Origin: a virus
Strand: one strand, 5' to 3'
Length of the DNA: 41,620 nucleotides
Virus record (IMG/VR): IMGVR_UViG_3300034072_000926
Coordinates: 1-41,620 of that record
Part shown: positions 1 to 5,664 of the stretch, one piece after another
Layout: each line of letters begins with the position of its first letter
How positions within the stretch are numbered: position 1 is the stretch's first letter
Position numbers and translations under genes: made by a program
The notes under the pieces: model-generated
Databases searched by the model: none
What the model was told of the DNA's origin: nothing
What the model saw: only the letters and a program-made list of their open reading frames with translations

Positions 1-33
1 GTAAAACTAGAGGAGCAACTGGAAGATCAAAGA

Positions 34-396
34 TCATTCCTTTTCGAACTTAGCTTTCAGCTGTTCGTAGAGCTCTCGCTCCTTGTCCAGCTTTGCTGCC
101 TTGCGCCGAGCATTTGCCTCGCGGCGTCGTTCGGCTGTGGCAGCTTGCTTTGCCCTATAGACCTTGAGCTTATCCAACCTTGCAGCGTATTCTTCATCCG
201 TTTCCGGACGATCACGTTCAAGTCGGATAGTTATCGAGCAATCATCATAATACCAATCGGTTTCTACGTAGAAGGTTAACCCTCGTCCGTATTTCTCAAT
301 CAGATCATCGATCCGGTAAAGCTCATCCTGTTCAAGACTTGCAACCGGTTCCTTGATTACTTGACGTTCAAGATCCTCTTTTGTCAACAGTTCCAT
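34..396 (-). CDS. Hypothetical coiled-coil protein
   Basis: A 120-residue protein that I do not recognise. The N-terminal half is acidic and mixed. Residues from about 70 on are rich in Lys, Arg, Glu and Ala and should form a long helix or coiled coil. I chose the ATG at 394-396 because GAGGAGG sits 4-5 bases upstream; a TTG six codons earlier is open but lies inside that ribosome site. It is the last coding gene before the left edge and follows the tRNA array on the same strand. No catalytic motif is visible. Confidence 0.7.
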   Translation of the reverse strand: MELLTKEDLERQVIKEPVASLEQDELYRIDDLIEKYGRGLTFYVETDWYYDDCSITIRLERDRPETDEEYAARLDKLKVYRAKQAATAERRREANARRKAAKLDKERELYEQLKAKFEKE

Positions 397-446
397 ATTT
401 CCCTCCTCTGTCAATCAATCTGACCTTGGAGGGTGTTCTGTAGTGT

Positions 447-525
447 TGGAGGCGCGCAAGGGACTCGAACCCTCATACTCCAGCTTTGCAGGCTAGCGGA
501 CTAAACCAATTCTCACCAACGCGCC
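447..525 (-). tRNA. tRNA-Cys(GCA)
   Basis: Full cloverleaf with acceptor GGCGCGT/GCGCGCC, anticodon stem CTAGC/GCTGG, loop CTGCAAA and T-loop TTCGAGT. The discriminator is U, as expected for Cys, and CCA is encoded. It is the last tRNA of the array in the direction of transcription. Confidence 0.95.
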
Positions 526-532
526 ATGTTTG

Positions 533-632
533 GTAGTTTTGTGGAGAACCAACTCCACGGGAACTTGCGAACCTACCACCCAGCAGCCGAAGCTGTCTCT
601 TGGCTATAAGGACGAGGAGTCCTTATGTCAAT
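533..632 (-). ncRNA. Unassigned structured RNA between tRNA-Gly and tRNA-Cys
   Basis: About 100 nt without an open frame but with strong pairing. On the minus strand there is an 8-bp hairpin ATAAGGAC/GTCCTTAT, a C(UUCG)G-capped hairpin CAGC/GCTG, and a TGGTAG/CTACCA stem enclosing a 6-bp hairpin GTGGAG/CTCCAC. No T-loop consensus places it as a tRNA. It could be a spacer RNA, a decayed tRNA or a small RNA released by tRNA processing. Confidence 0.3.
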
Positions 633-641
633 ACCTTTTTG

Positions 642-712
642 AGCGGGTAAGGAGAATCGAACTCCTAGCATCAGCTTGGAAGGCTGAGGTATTACCACTA
701 TACGATACCCGC
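642..712 (-). tRNA. tRNA-Gly(UCC)
   Basis: Acceptor GCGGGTA/TACCCGC, anticodon stem TCAGC/GCTGA with loop CTTCCAA, and T-loop TTCGATT. Discriminator U; CCA is not encoded. Another Gly(UCC) lies at 8126-8196. Confidence 0.93.
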
Positions 713-723
713 ATGTCCAGCTA

Positions 724-1404
724 TCACTTAATGATAGCTGAAACTGTCTTGCCGCTTGCGATGCCTGTCAACGTATCGATGAACCCATTCACTGCATTAG
801 ATGCCTGATTAACCTGATCCACTGCCGAGTTCTTTTCCAGGACCAAAGCGTTAGCCTGACCCAGGACGTTGTTGGCTGCATTCACTGCATTATCGGCTTG
901 GTTCTTCGCAGCCTGCAACACCGCAATCTGCGCTGCATCAGCGCCGCTGTCGATGGCATTCTGTAAAGCCTGAGCCTTATCCAGCTGATCAGCTAGAGCA
1001 TTAGCTTGATCAGCCAGCGCCGTTGCTTGATCAGCAAGGGCGGATACTTGTTCCTCAACAGCAGACTGAAGGCGTCCAGCCACCGATGCTGCCATTGCAC
1101 CTGCCTGTGCTGCTAGGCTTCCTGTGAGGTTACCCAACAGACCAGCAGCATCAAGGTGTTGCAATGACTTGAACGTATTGTATCCAGGGACCATTCCCAT
1201 CAGCTTCTTGAGCATTGTCTGCCCAACTGAACTGAAGTTGTAGGTCCTAAGACTAGCAGCAACCGAACCCGATGTTACCGGATTTGCGGCCAATCCTGCA
1301 ACTAATTGTGAGACACCTGCATAGTTGGCAATTAGGTCATCATCGACCCGATCCAACCTTGCGTGGATGGCTTGCAATTGAGTATTGAGATTGTTATCTG
1401 CCAT
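724..1404 (-). CDS. Ala-rich repetitive coiled-coil protein, hypothetical
   Basis: A 226-residue, Ala/Asp/Gln/Asn-rich protein of unknown function. Residues about 105-190 carry heptad-like repeats (ALADQATALADQANALADQL and similar), which suggests a long coiled coil of virion or scaffold type. Start ATG 1402-1404 follows CAGGAGAGCACA. The gene sits alone between tRNA genes. Upstream is a candidate promoter (TAGACT, 17 bp, TATAGT) and a TAGTG/CACTA hairpin. I see no enzyme motif. Confidence 0.75.
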   Translation of the reverse strand: MADNNLNTQLQAIHARLDRVDDDLIANYAGVSQLVAGLAANPVTSGSVAASLRTYNFSSVGQTMLKKLMGMVPGYNTFKSLQHLDAAGLLGNLTGSLAAQAGAMAASVAGRLQSAVEEQVSALADQATALADQANALADQLDKAQALQNAIDSGADAAQIAVLQAAKNQADNAVNAANNVLGQANALVLEKNSAVDQVNQASNAVNGFIDTLTGIASGKTVSAIIK

Positions 1405-1462
1405 TGTGCTCTCCTGTTCTTAGTGTTTCCACTATACAGAAACAGGTGAACAAAGTCTATAT

Positions 1463-1538
1463 TGGAGCGGGTAGCGGGAATCGAACCCGCCTCGGTGACA
1501 TGGCAAGCCACTGTAATCAACCAATATACTATACCCGC
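1463..1538 (-). tRNA. tRNA-Gly(GCC)
   Basis: Acceptor GCGGGTA/TACCCGC, anticodon stem GTGGC/GTCAC with loop TTGCCAT, T-loop TTCGATT, discriminator U and encoded CCA. Confidence 0.93.
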
Positions 1539-1547
1539 ATGTTCAAT

Positions 1548-1825
1548 CTTGAGGTCCGTAGCCGCGATCCTGTTCTATGCTACAATCTACCTACCCGGAC
1601 TTGCGTGTCCAAGTGCCTCGCCATTACGCGAAAAGAGGCTTACTGCCCCTCGGCTGCACCAACCCGACCCTATAACTGGAGAATTGCCAGGGTCTGTTTG
1701 GCTTGCTGGCTTAATCACGGTGGTCTCTTCCCTTATGCGAGGTGTTAACCTGCTCCCACTCGTTCTCCACGCCAGTCGCGAACTTCCTCAAAGCATTTCT
1801 GCCCTGCTGTAGCTCGACCGTCAAG
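1548..1825 (-). ncRNA. rnpB: RNase P RNA (M1-like), phage-encoded
   Basis: A 278-nt segment with no open frame that fits the bacterial RNase P fold. P1 pairs the two ends: CTTGA-(C)-GGTC with GACC-TCAAG. P2 is GCTACA near the 5' end with TGTAGC near the 3' end, a perfect 6-bp match. A short P3 hairpin AGCA/TGCT follows P2. Conserved segment I is present as GAGGAAGTTCGCGAC and segment V as AGAACAGGATCGCGGC; they pair through TCGCGA/TCGCGG, the expected P4 pseudoknot. A GAGG...CAGTAAG...CCTC hairpin corresponds to the GGUAAGAG region, and GGGTAGGTAGAT matches the stretch before segment V in E. coli. The RNA is shorter than cellular RNase P RNA (350-400 nt), with reduced specificity-domain helices. 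It lies among about 50 tRNAs, its expected substrates. The host RnpA protein would presumably complete the enzyme (inference). Confidence 0.8.
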
Positions 1826-1827
1826 AT

Positions 1828-1901
1828 TGGTAGGCCCTAAGTGAATCGAACACTTGTCAATCCCTAATCAGGGGACCGCATTACCACTATGCTAAGAGCC
1901 T
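1828..1901 (-). tRNA. tRNA, probably Ile(GAU), odd anticodon loop
   Basis: Acceptor AGGCTCT/AGGGCCT with discriminator A and encoded CCA. Anticodon stem GTCCC/GGGAT with loop CTGATTA gives GAU but leaves U at position 37, where Ile tRNAs carry A. T-arm AAGTG/CACTT with TTCGATT. Structure is sound; isotype is less certain. A canonical Ile(GAU) is at 6374-6447. Confidence 0.8.
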
Positions 1902-1917
1902 ATAATCAACATTTTGT

Positions 1918-1992
<75 letters not shown>

Positions 1993-2005
1993 ATATTGTT
2001 CCTCC

Positions 2006-2035
2006 ATTATAGCGGAGGGTTAAACAACTTGTCAA
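2006..2035 (-). promoter_or_regulatory. Strong sigma70-like promoter inside the tRNA array
   Basis: Minus strand TTGACA, 18-bp spacer, TATAAT: both hexamers are perfect. It points at tRNA-Gly(GCC) 1918-1992 and everything downstream, including the RNase P RNA. A CCTCC/GGAGG dyad brackets the -10 box. Confidence 0.75.
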
Positions 2036-2041
2036 ATTGTT

Positions 2042-2116
2042 TGGGGTGACCGACGGGGTTCGAACCCGCGACTACGCCTTCACAGGGCGGAATGTTACCA
2101 CTACACCACGGTCACC
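2042..2116 (-). tRNA. tRNA-His(GUG)
   Basis: Acceptor GTGACCG/CGGTCAC preceded by the His-specific G(-1), which faces C73; CCA encoded. Anticodon loop CTGTGAA. T-loop TTCGAAC. A phage HisRS-like gene lies about 1.5 kb upstream on the same strand. Confidence 0.95.
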
Positions 2117-2120
2117 ATGA

Positions 2121-2180
2121 AAAACTAGGCAGTTAGCTTCAATGCTCGTTACTGACGATTGACAGTCAGCACCTAGTTAG
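2121..2180 (-). other. Hairpin with trailing T-run, possible terminator or small RNA
   Basis: AACTAGG pairs with CCTAGTT around a 42-nt interior that itself contains a CTGAC/GTCAG hairpin. On the minus strand the stem is followed by a short T-run. It could be a weak terminator or an extra processed RNA. Confidence 0.35.
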
Positions 2181-2262
2181 AACTGAGTCCGGAGTCGAAC
2201 CGGCTACTTAGGCAGCGCCCCAATTACGTTATGGATTCCACTGGCCCGGCCAGCTACTCAGT
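2181..2262 (-). tRNA. tRNA-like gene with non-standard middle, isotype unclear
   Basis: Perfect 7-bp acceptor ACTGAGT/ACTCAGT, a D-type arm CTGG/CCAG and a T-arm CCGG-TTCGACT-CCGG are visible. Between the D-arm and T-arm are 36 nt, too many for a normal arm plus short variable loop, and no 7-nt loop with U33 pairs properly. It may be a decayed or interrupted tRNA. Confidence 0.45.
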
Positions 2263-2264
2263 AG

Positions 2265-2338
2265 CGATCCATAGGGGATTTGAACCCCTCATCTCCACCG
2301 TGACAGGGTGGCGTCTTCACCAAGCAGACTCATGGACC
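2265..2338 (-). tRNA. tRNA-Asp(GUC)
   Basis: Acceptor GGTCCAT/ATGGATC, anticodon stem CCACC/GGTGG with loop CTGTCAC, T-loop TTCAAAT, discriminator G as usual for Asp. CCA not encoded. Confidence 0.93.
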
Positions 2339-2363
2339 ATTGGGTGGGGAGACCCCGATGACC

Positions 2364-2867
2364 TTAGAGGTCATCGAAGTCGCCGTTCTTGATTTTCGGA
2401 TCTTCGTAGAGCTTAATGCCCTTACGCTGATTGTGGGCGCCGTTGCGACCGTGATGAGTCGAGGACTTGCGGTGCCACCGACGCTTACGGGTGCCAGGAA
2501 TGGGAAGACCCTTTTCCATAGCGTGAGCAACAGCTTCCTTCTGGCGAGCAAAACGCTTGTTCCAGTAACCCTGGACAGGAAAGACCTCGCCATCGGGAAG
2601 GACAATCTTGCTCTTGTCGACGGGACGACCATAGTCATCGCGGACAATCCAGTCGTTCTGAACACCGGTCCACCAGTCCAGCGAGGACTCGCTGTAAAGT
2701 CGCAGCATCTTGCGATTGCCGTTCCAGTGCATATGCGTTTCGGCCCAGAAGCCGCCGATATTGCCGTTGGAGCGATCACGAGTAAACTCGAGAAAGCTCT
2801 TAGCGTCGTTGAAGACGCGAGTAGTGCCGTTGCGATGAATCGCAGTCAGCGGGAACAGATATTCCAT
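2364..2867 (-). CDS. Hypothetical basic protein, 167 aa
   Basis: Unrecognised. It is rich in Trp, His, Arg and Lys. The C-terminal third is strongly basic (around residues 100-145) and ends KLYEDPKIKN, which resembles KRWEDPKYKPN at the end of the protein at 20227-20652, so the two may share a distant family. Start ATG 2865-2867 follows AATGGAGGTCAAAA. Upstream are a 9-codon leader frame (2892-2921), an ATTAGTG/CACTAAT hairpin and a sigma70-like promoter. Nucleic-acid binding is possible but unproven. Confidence 0.75.
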   Translation of the reverse strand: MEYLFPLTAIHRNGTTRVFNDAKSFLEFTRDRSNGNIGGFWAETHMHWNGNRKMLRLYSESSLDWWTGVQNDWIVRDDYGRPVDKSKIVLPDGEVFPVQGYWNKRFARQKEAVAHAMEKGLPIPGTRKRRWHRKSSTHHGRNGAHNQRKGIKLYEDPKIKNGDFDDL

Positions 2868-2891
2868 TTTTGACCTCCATTAGTGTTACCA

Positions 2892-2921
2892 CTAATGAAT
2901 GTCGGCAATCCAGAAAACCAT
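2892..2921 (-). CDS. Candidate 9-residue leader peptide
   Basis: ATG with a very strong ribosome site (AAAGGAGG, 5-6 bases upstream) opens a frame MVFWIADIH ending in TAG. The stop codon falls in the left arm of the ATTAGTG/CACTAAT hairpin just before the 167-aa gene. This resembles an attenuator-type leader; function is inference. Confidence 0.45.
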   Translation of the reverse strand: MVFWIADIH

Positions 2922-2943
2922 GTTGTCCTCCTTTGTTACAACC

Positions 2944-2971
2944 ATCATAGCATAAGCCTAGAGGTTGTCAA
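2944..2971 (-). promoter_or_regulatory. Sigma70-like promoter before leader and 167-aa gene
   Basis: TTGACA, 16-bp spacer, TATGAT on the minus strand. The -35 box contains the TGA stop of the upstream cupin frame. An ACAACC/GGTTGT dyad brackets the -10 box. Confidence 0.6.
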
Positions 2972-3549
2972 CCTGTTTTGGAGACCGTGGAGAATAGGGG
3001 ACTCGAACCCCTCACCTTCTCGCTGCCAGCGAGATGCTCTCCCAGATGAGCTAATTCCCCATGAGAGGTCTGATCAATGCTTGGTCTGTTGGACAGTAGA
3101 GCTTCCAAGTAGGTTGCTTTGCCCTCATACCAATATCCATCAAACTTGCAGAAATATTCCTTACCCCAAAGGGTCCTTTTGTAGACACCCTTGGGATAAT
3201 GAATCCAACCTTCGACCTGTTCACCGGAATGCCTCAGGGCCCAGGGCTCTTTGGACTTCCATGTGATGAACAATGTCTTGGTCTGCGGCTCCACTGATTT
3301 AATTCTGTGGAATGTCTTATTGCTTCTGAGGGCAACAGAGAACCGCTTGCGAACAACTTCCTTGCCCTCAACGTCCTCCACATAACCTCCACTGAACACG
3401 AAGCTCAAGTAAGAGAATGGATGACTATGAAGGTAAGGAGTTGCATCATTGCGTTTGATATGATGTATTCTCACATGCAAGCGGTCAATCTTTACAATTG
3501 ACCAGCGTTCCAGATAACCAACTAGGTGTTTATAAGGTGTGAAAAACAT
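2968..3549 (-). CDS. Cupin-fold-like protein whose 3' end runs through tRNA-Ala
   Basis: 193 residues. The segment around residues 35-65 (HxHPFSYLSFVFSGGYVED) looks like the first cupin metal motif (HxH, then G..E), so a small Fe/Zn cupin, possibly a dioxygenase-like or sugar-binding protein, is likely; no specific reaction can be assigned. The frame does not stop before tRNA-Ala(GGC): about the last 30 codons are translated from the tRNA gene itself and it ends in the promoter -35 box beyond. Start ATG 3547-3549 has no good ribosome site; it lies 10 nt after the HisRS stop. Confidence 0.6.
   Translation of the reverse strand: MFFTPYKHLVGYLERWSIVKIDRLHVRIHHIKRNDATPYLHSHPFSYLSFVFSGGYVEDVEGKEVVRKRFSVALRSNKTFHRIKSVEPQTKTLFITWKSKEPWALRHSGEQVEGWIHYPKGVYKRTLWGKEYFCKFDGYWYEGKATYLEALLSNRPSIDQTSHGELAHLGEHLAGSEKVRGSSPLFSTVSKTG
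2988..3060 (-). tRNA. tRNA-Ala(GGC)
   Basis: Acceptor GGGGAAT/ATTCTCC, host-like D-arm, anticodon stem TCTCG/CGAGA with loop CTGGCAG, T-loop TTCGAGT, discriminator A, no encoded CCA. It lies entirely inside the 3' end of the cupin frame on the same strand. Confidence 0.95.
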
Positions 3550-3558
3550 CACCGCAAA

Positions 3559-4174
3559 TTACTTGGCTAGGAGCAATCTGTCAATACCTATTGCCCAACC
3601 AATGCCCTCGGCGTATCGACCGCCTCCGGCAATCTGTTTCTGCGCTCCAAGCTTCGAGCATTCAGCTTCGAAGCCTTCCTCAACATAATATGTCAAGCCG
3701 CGCTTTACAGCGTCATTGAGAACATACTCGACACCGGTGGCATCCAAGCAAGCCCTCAAAAGTTCTTTGCATTCAGAGGCGTCCTGAGGGGCTTCCCCGC
3801 CCAAGTATTCGACTCCAAACTGTGTGAACTCTCGATAACGTCCGGCCTGTGGCCTTTCGTATCGGTAGCAGCGTGATACATAGAACAGCTTTTTAGGCTT
3901 TCCTTCATACTGCCATTTGTCCCTCCAGAGTTCCTGGATGAGACCTGTTGCTTCAGGGATTAAGCAGACATCGCGGCCTCCCTTATCCTGGAAAGCCCAC
4001 ATCTGATTAACAATTTCTGGTCCGGCTTTATCTATGAAAGTCTGTTGCTCCCATAGACTAGGAAGTATAACTTCCTCAAAGCCTGCTTCAGTGAACCAAC
4101 CCCCTCAGGAGATCGGTCACTGAGATCATCTCACGGGCGTCATCGCCGGTGAGGACTCGTGTTCCCCTTAGCAT
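3559..4174 (-). pseudogene. Minimal histidyl-tRNA synthetase, frameshifted
   Basis: Class II HisRS catalytic core. From ATG 4172-4174 (GGAG 8 bases upstream) the frame reads LRGTRVLTGDDAREM, like the HisRS N-terminus, then shifts at a run of five G at 4100-4104. The second frame continues GWFTEAGFEEVILPSLWEQ, DKGGRDVCLIPEATG, motif 2 (FYVSRCYRYERPQ...FTQFGVEYLG), the HisA motif as RGLTYY, GGRY, and motif 3 (GIGWAIGIDRLLL). The product would be about 204 aa, against about 420 for HisRS: the insertion domain and the C-terminal anticodon-binding domain are absent. One fewer G would restore the frame, so this is a mutation, a sequencing error or +1 frameshifting. tRNA-His lies downstream. Confidence 0.8.
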
Positions 4175-4203
4175 ATTCTATACTCCATAGGCTTTATTGC
4201 CTG

Positions 4204-4277
4204 CTCCCCGCTAAGGATTCGAACCTTATACTTTCCGAGCTCAAAACACGGCGGCCGGACCTACCAGCTAACGGGGA
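4204..4277 (-). tRNA. tRNA-Gln(UUG)
   Basis: Acceptor TCCCCGT/GCGGGGA, discriminator G. Anticodon stem CCGTG/CTCGG has one U-U mismatch; loop TTTTGAG. T-loop TTCGAAT. The 5' end is followed by only one base before the CCA of the next tRNA gene. Confidence 0.85.
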
Positions 4278-4278
4278 A

Positions 4279-4366
4279 TGGCGGAGAGCATCGTAGTCGA
4301 AACGAATCCCTTGCGGGACCAACCCGTTTCCAGCGGGTGGCTGGTGACCTGCCAGCGTTACTCTCC
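4279..4366 (-). tRNA. tRNA-Ser(GGA), class II
   Basis: Acceptor GGAGAGT/GCTCTCC, discriminator G, CCA encoded. Anticodon stem ACCCG/CGGGT with loop CTGGAAA. Long variable arm TCCCGCAAGGGA as expected for Ser. Confidence 0.95.
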
Positions 4367-4367
4367 A

Positions 4368-4455
4368 TGGAGGATGGCTAGGGTCCCGCCCCCTAGACCC
4401 TTACGGGTCCCAACTGGTTTCGAATCAGTGCTAGACCTCGTCTAGTTAACCATCC
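4368..4455 (-). tRNA. tRNA-Ser(CGA), class II, atypical T-loop
   Basis: Acceptor GGATGGT/GCCATCC, discriminator U, CCA encoded. Anticodon arm ACTGA/CCAGT (last pair A-C) with loop TTCGAAA. Long variable arm GGACCC/GGGTC. The T-stem TAGGG/CCCTA closes loop GGCGGGA, which lacks the normal UUCRA. Confidence 0.85.
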
Positions 4456-4465
4456 ATGTATTCTG

Positions 4466-4536
4466 CTGGGAAACCTGGATTCGAACCAGGATTGAACGAT
4501 TAACAGTCGCTTCTCTTACCCTTAGAGGATATCCCA
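4466..4536 (-). tRNA. tRNA-Asn(GUU)
   Basis: Acceptor TGGGATA/TTTCCCA with one U-U mismatch, anticodon stem AGCGA/TCGTT with loop CTGTTAA, T-loop TTCGAAT, discriminator G. No CCA encoded. Confidence 0.9.
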
Positions 4537-4542
4537 ATGAAC

Positions 4543-4660
4543 GATGAGCAAGTGTTGTAAAGGACTTTAAGCCAGCAAAGCTGACCTTGATGGGTTTGAA
4601 CCATCTAGTTTTGTGTATGAGACAAAAGTTTTACCGATAACCCTTTACTGTCGGCTCATC
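4543..4660 (-). tRNA. Circularly permuted tRNA element E1, anticodon CAU
   Basis: Order on the minus strand: flank, then anticodon arm (TTTGT/ACAAA, loop CTCATAC), T-arm (GATGG-TTCAAAC-CCATC), acceptor 3' strand, a 3-nt loop, acceptor 5' strand, then flank. The acceptor reads GCTGGCT/GGTCAGC (or TGGCTTA/AAGGTCA in a shifted register). Joining the ends creates a D-arm AAGT/ACTT across the junction. Flanks are shared with 6453-6583 and 8202-8336: outer helix GATGAGC/GCTCATC, linker CGACA, inner helix GTAAAGG/CCTTTAC, then GTTATC on one side and AACACTT on the other. Confidence 0.6.
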
Positions 4661-4663
4661 TTG

Positions 4664-4737
4664 CTCCCAATGTAGGATTCGAACCTACAGCGACCTGGTT
4701 AACAGCCAAGCGCCCCTACCGATAGGGCCCATTGGGA
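4664..4737 (-). tRNA. tRNA-Asn(GUU)
   Basis: Acceptor TCCCAAT/ATTGGGA, anticodon stem CTTGG/CCAGG with loop CTGTTAA, T-loop TTCGAAT, discriminator G. Second class I Asn tRNA, differing in body from 4466-4536. Confidence 0.94.
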
Positions 4738-4742
4738 ATGTG

Positions 4743-4759
4743 TGATAACTGAGTTATCA
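4743..4759. other. Perfect 7-bp hairpin next to element E4
   Basis: TGATAAC-TGA-GTTATCA. No T-run follows on either strand, so it is not a typical terminator. It abuts the outer helix of the RNA at 4761-4828. Confidence 0.5.
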
Positions 4760-4760
4760 A

Positions 4761-4828
4761 AAGGGCAAGTAATTGTCCCAGGGGTGTTTCAGTTTGCATA
4801 AATGATAACCCTGAGTCTTTCGGCCCTT
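4761..4828 (-). ncRNA. Flanking-RNA element E4 without a tRNA inside
   Basis: Same architecture as the permuted tRNA flanks: outer helix AAGGGC/GCCCTT, linker CGAAA, inner helix CTCAGGG/CCCTGGG, conserved GGGTTATC after the first strand and ACTTGC before the last. The interior is only about 20 nt and holds no tRNA arm. Confidence 0.5.
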
Positions 4829-4830
4829 AG

Positions 4831-4900
4831 TGCTCTAGGTAGGACTCGAACCTACGCGCTCTCGGCTCGCAACCGAAAGTCCCATCCAGTGGGCTAGAGC
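4831..4900 (-). tRNA. tRNA-Arg(GCG)
   Basis: Acceptor GCTCTAG/CTAGAGC, anticodon stem TTCGG/CCGAG with loop TTGCGAG, T-loop TTCGAGT, discriminator A. CCA not encoded. Confidence 0.92.
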
Positions 4901-4901
4901 A

Positions 4902-4976
4902 TGGTAGTCACGGGGAATTCTGCCATCCCGACCTGAGTCTTGTAAGGACCCTGCTCTACTTCTGAGCTACGCGACC
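4902..4976 (-). tRNA. tRNA-Val(UAC), atypical T-loop
   Basis: Acceptor GGTCGCG/CGTGACT (two G-U pairs), discriminator A, CCA encoded. D-arm AGCTCAGAAGTAGAGC. Anticodon stem GGGTC/GACTC with loop CTTACAA. The T-arm GGGAT/TTCCC encloses GGCAGAA instead of UUCRANN. Confidence 0.82.
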
Positions 4977-4977
4977 A

Positions 4978-5060
4978 TGGTGGGAAGTTGCAGAGTCGAA
5001 CTGCGCGCTTTCGCCGCCGGGTTACAGCCGGCTTACCCCGTCCCGGGGCTGAAACTTCCC
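4978..5060 (-). tRNA. tRNA-Tyr(GUA), class II
   Basis: Acceptor GGGAAGT/ACTTCCC, discriminator A, CCA encoded. Anticodon stem GCCGG/CCGGC with loop CTGTAAC. Long variable arm as for bacterial Tyr. T-loop TTCGACT. Confidence 0.95.
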
Positions 5061-5103
5061 ATGTTCTCTTTATAGAGGAATAGGTGACCTGCGTCATTAT
5101 TCG

Positions 5104-5175
5104 TGATCCATAGGGGAATCGAACCCCTGTTCCCGCCTTGAGAGGGCGTGCTCTTAACCACTAGAGGAATGGACC
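5104..5175 (-). tRNA. tRNA-Glu(CUC)
   Basis: Acceptor GGTCCAT/ATGGATC, anticodon stem CGCC/GGCG with loop CTCTCAA, T-loop TTCGATT, discriminator A. The body resembles Glu(UUC) at 7922-7996. Confidence 0.94.
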
Positions 5176-5177
5176 AT

Positions 5178-5254
5178 TGGTGGATTGGGGCGATACCTAG
5201 TCGCTTGCCGCTGCCTTGAGTTACAAAGCATCTGCTATAGATTGCACAACCCAC
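5178..5254 (-). tRNA. tRNA-like RNA with CCA, decoding unclear
   Basis: GTGGGTT/AATCCAC (or GGGTTG/CAATCC plus A-CCA) closes a cloverleaf-like fold: arm GCA/TGC, arm GCTTT/AAGGC with loop GTAACTC, arm GCGA/TCGC with loop CTAGGTA. The T-loop and D-loop consensus are missing. If the middle loop is an anticodon it would be AAC. Probably a divergent or decayed tRNA. Confidence 0.4.
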
Positions 5255-5259
5255 ATAGT

Positions 5260-5337
5260 TGGTGGACGATACAGGGCTCGAACCTGTGAAACCTCTTCCA
5301 TGTCAAGGAAGCGCTCTACCAACTGAGCTAATCGTCC
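5260..5337 (-). tRNA. tRNA-Val(GAC)
   Basis: Canonical: acceptor GGACGAT/ATCGTCC, D-arm AGCTCAGTTGGTAGAGC, anticodon stem CTTCC/GGAAG with loop TTGACAT, T-loop TTCGAGC, A-CCA encoded. Confidence 0.97.
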
Positions 5338-5339
5338 GT

Positions 5340-5427
5340 TGCGGCAGTGGTGCTCGAACCCACCAGTCGCCCTCATTTGGGCATACAGGCTTATGAGGCC
5401 TGCGACTAACCATCTTGTCCTTACCGC
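5340..5427 (-). tRNA. Class II tRNA with CAU anticodon
   Basis: Acceptor GCGGTAA/CTGCCGC (last pair open), anticodon stem CAGGC/GCCTG with loop CTCATAA, then a long variable arm GCCC-loop-GGGC. T-arm TGGTG/CACCA encloses a loop containing TTCGAG. Discriminator A. Bacterial class II bodies belong to Leu, Ser or Tyr, so a Met/Ile2 anticodon here is unusual. A class I Met(CAU) is at 5665-5740. Confidence 0.75.
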
Positions 5428-5430
5428 GAG

Positions 5431-5503
5431 TGCAACAGGTGGGAATCGAACCCACTTCCTCCGATTTTCAGCCGGGTGCAATGACCACATTTGCTACCGT
5501 TGC
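5431..5503 (-). tRNA. tRNA-Phe(GAA)
   Basis: Acceptor GCAACGG/CTGTTGC, discriminator A. Anticodon stem CCGG/TCGG with loop CTGAAAA, T-loop TTCGATT. CCA not encoded. Confidence 0.9.
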
Positions 5504-5664
5504 ATGGTCTGGCCGCTACCCAGTAGTCTATACTTGTCCCTTACGGACTGGCCTAGACTGGCGCTGCGCGGTCCCGAAGAGTTTTGACGCTCTATTCGAT
5601 ATTTTGAGAGCCCAGGGAGTAAATGGGCTCTGGGATCTTGGAAGCTTCCAAGCTTCCAAGACCT
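5504..5664 (-). ncRNA. Unassigned structured region, about 160 nt
   Basis: No open frame and no tRNA. Visible pairing: a perfect 10-bp hairpin TCTTGGAAGC/GCTTCCAAGA at 5636-5661, GAGCCC/GGGCTC around an AT-rich loop, GTCC/GGAC, and AGTCTA/TAGACT. Could be one or two small RNAs or decayed tRNAs. Confidence 0.35.

Noticed and set aside
4743-4759. Hairpin TGATAAC/GTTATCA as an intrinsic terminator
   Set aside because: No T-run on either side, and termination inside the array would cut off half of the tRNAs.
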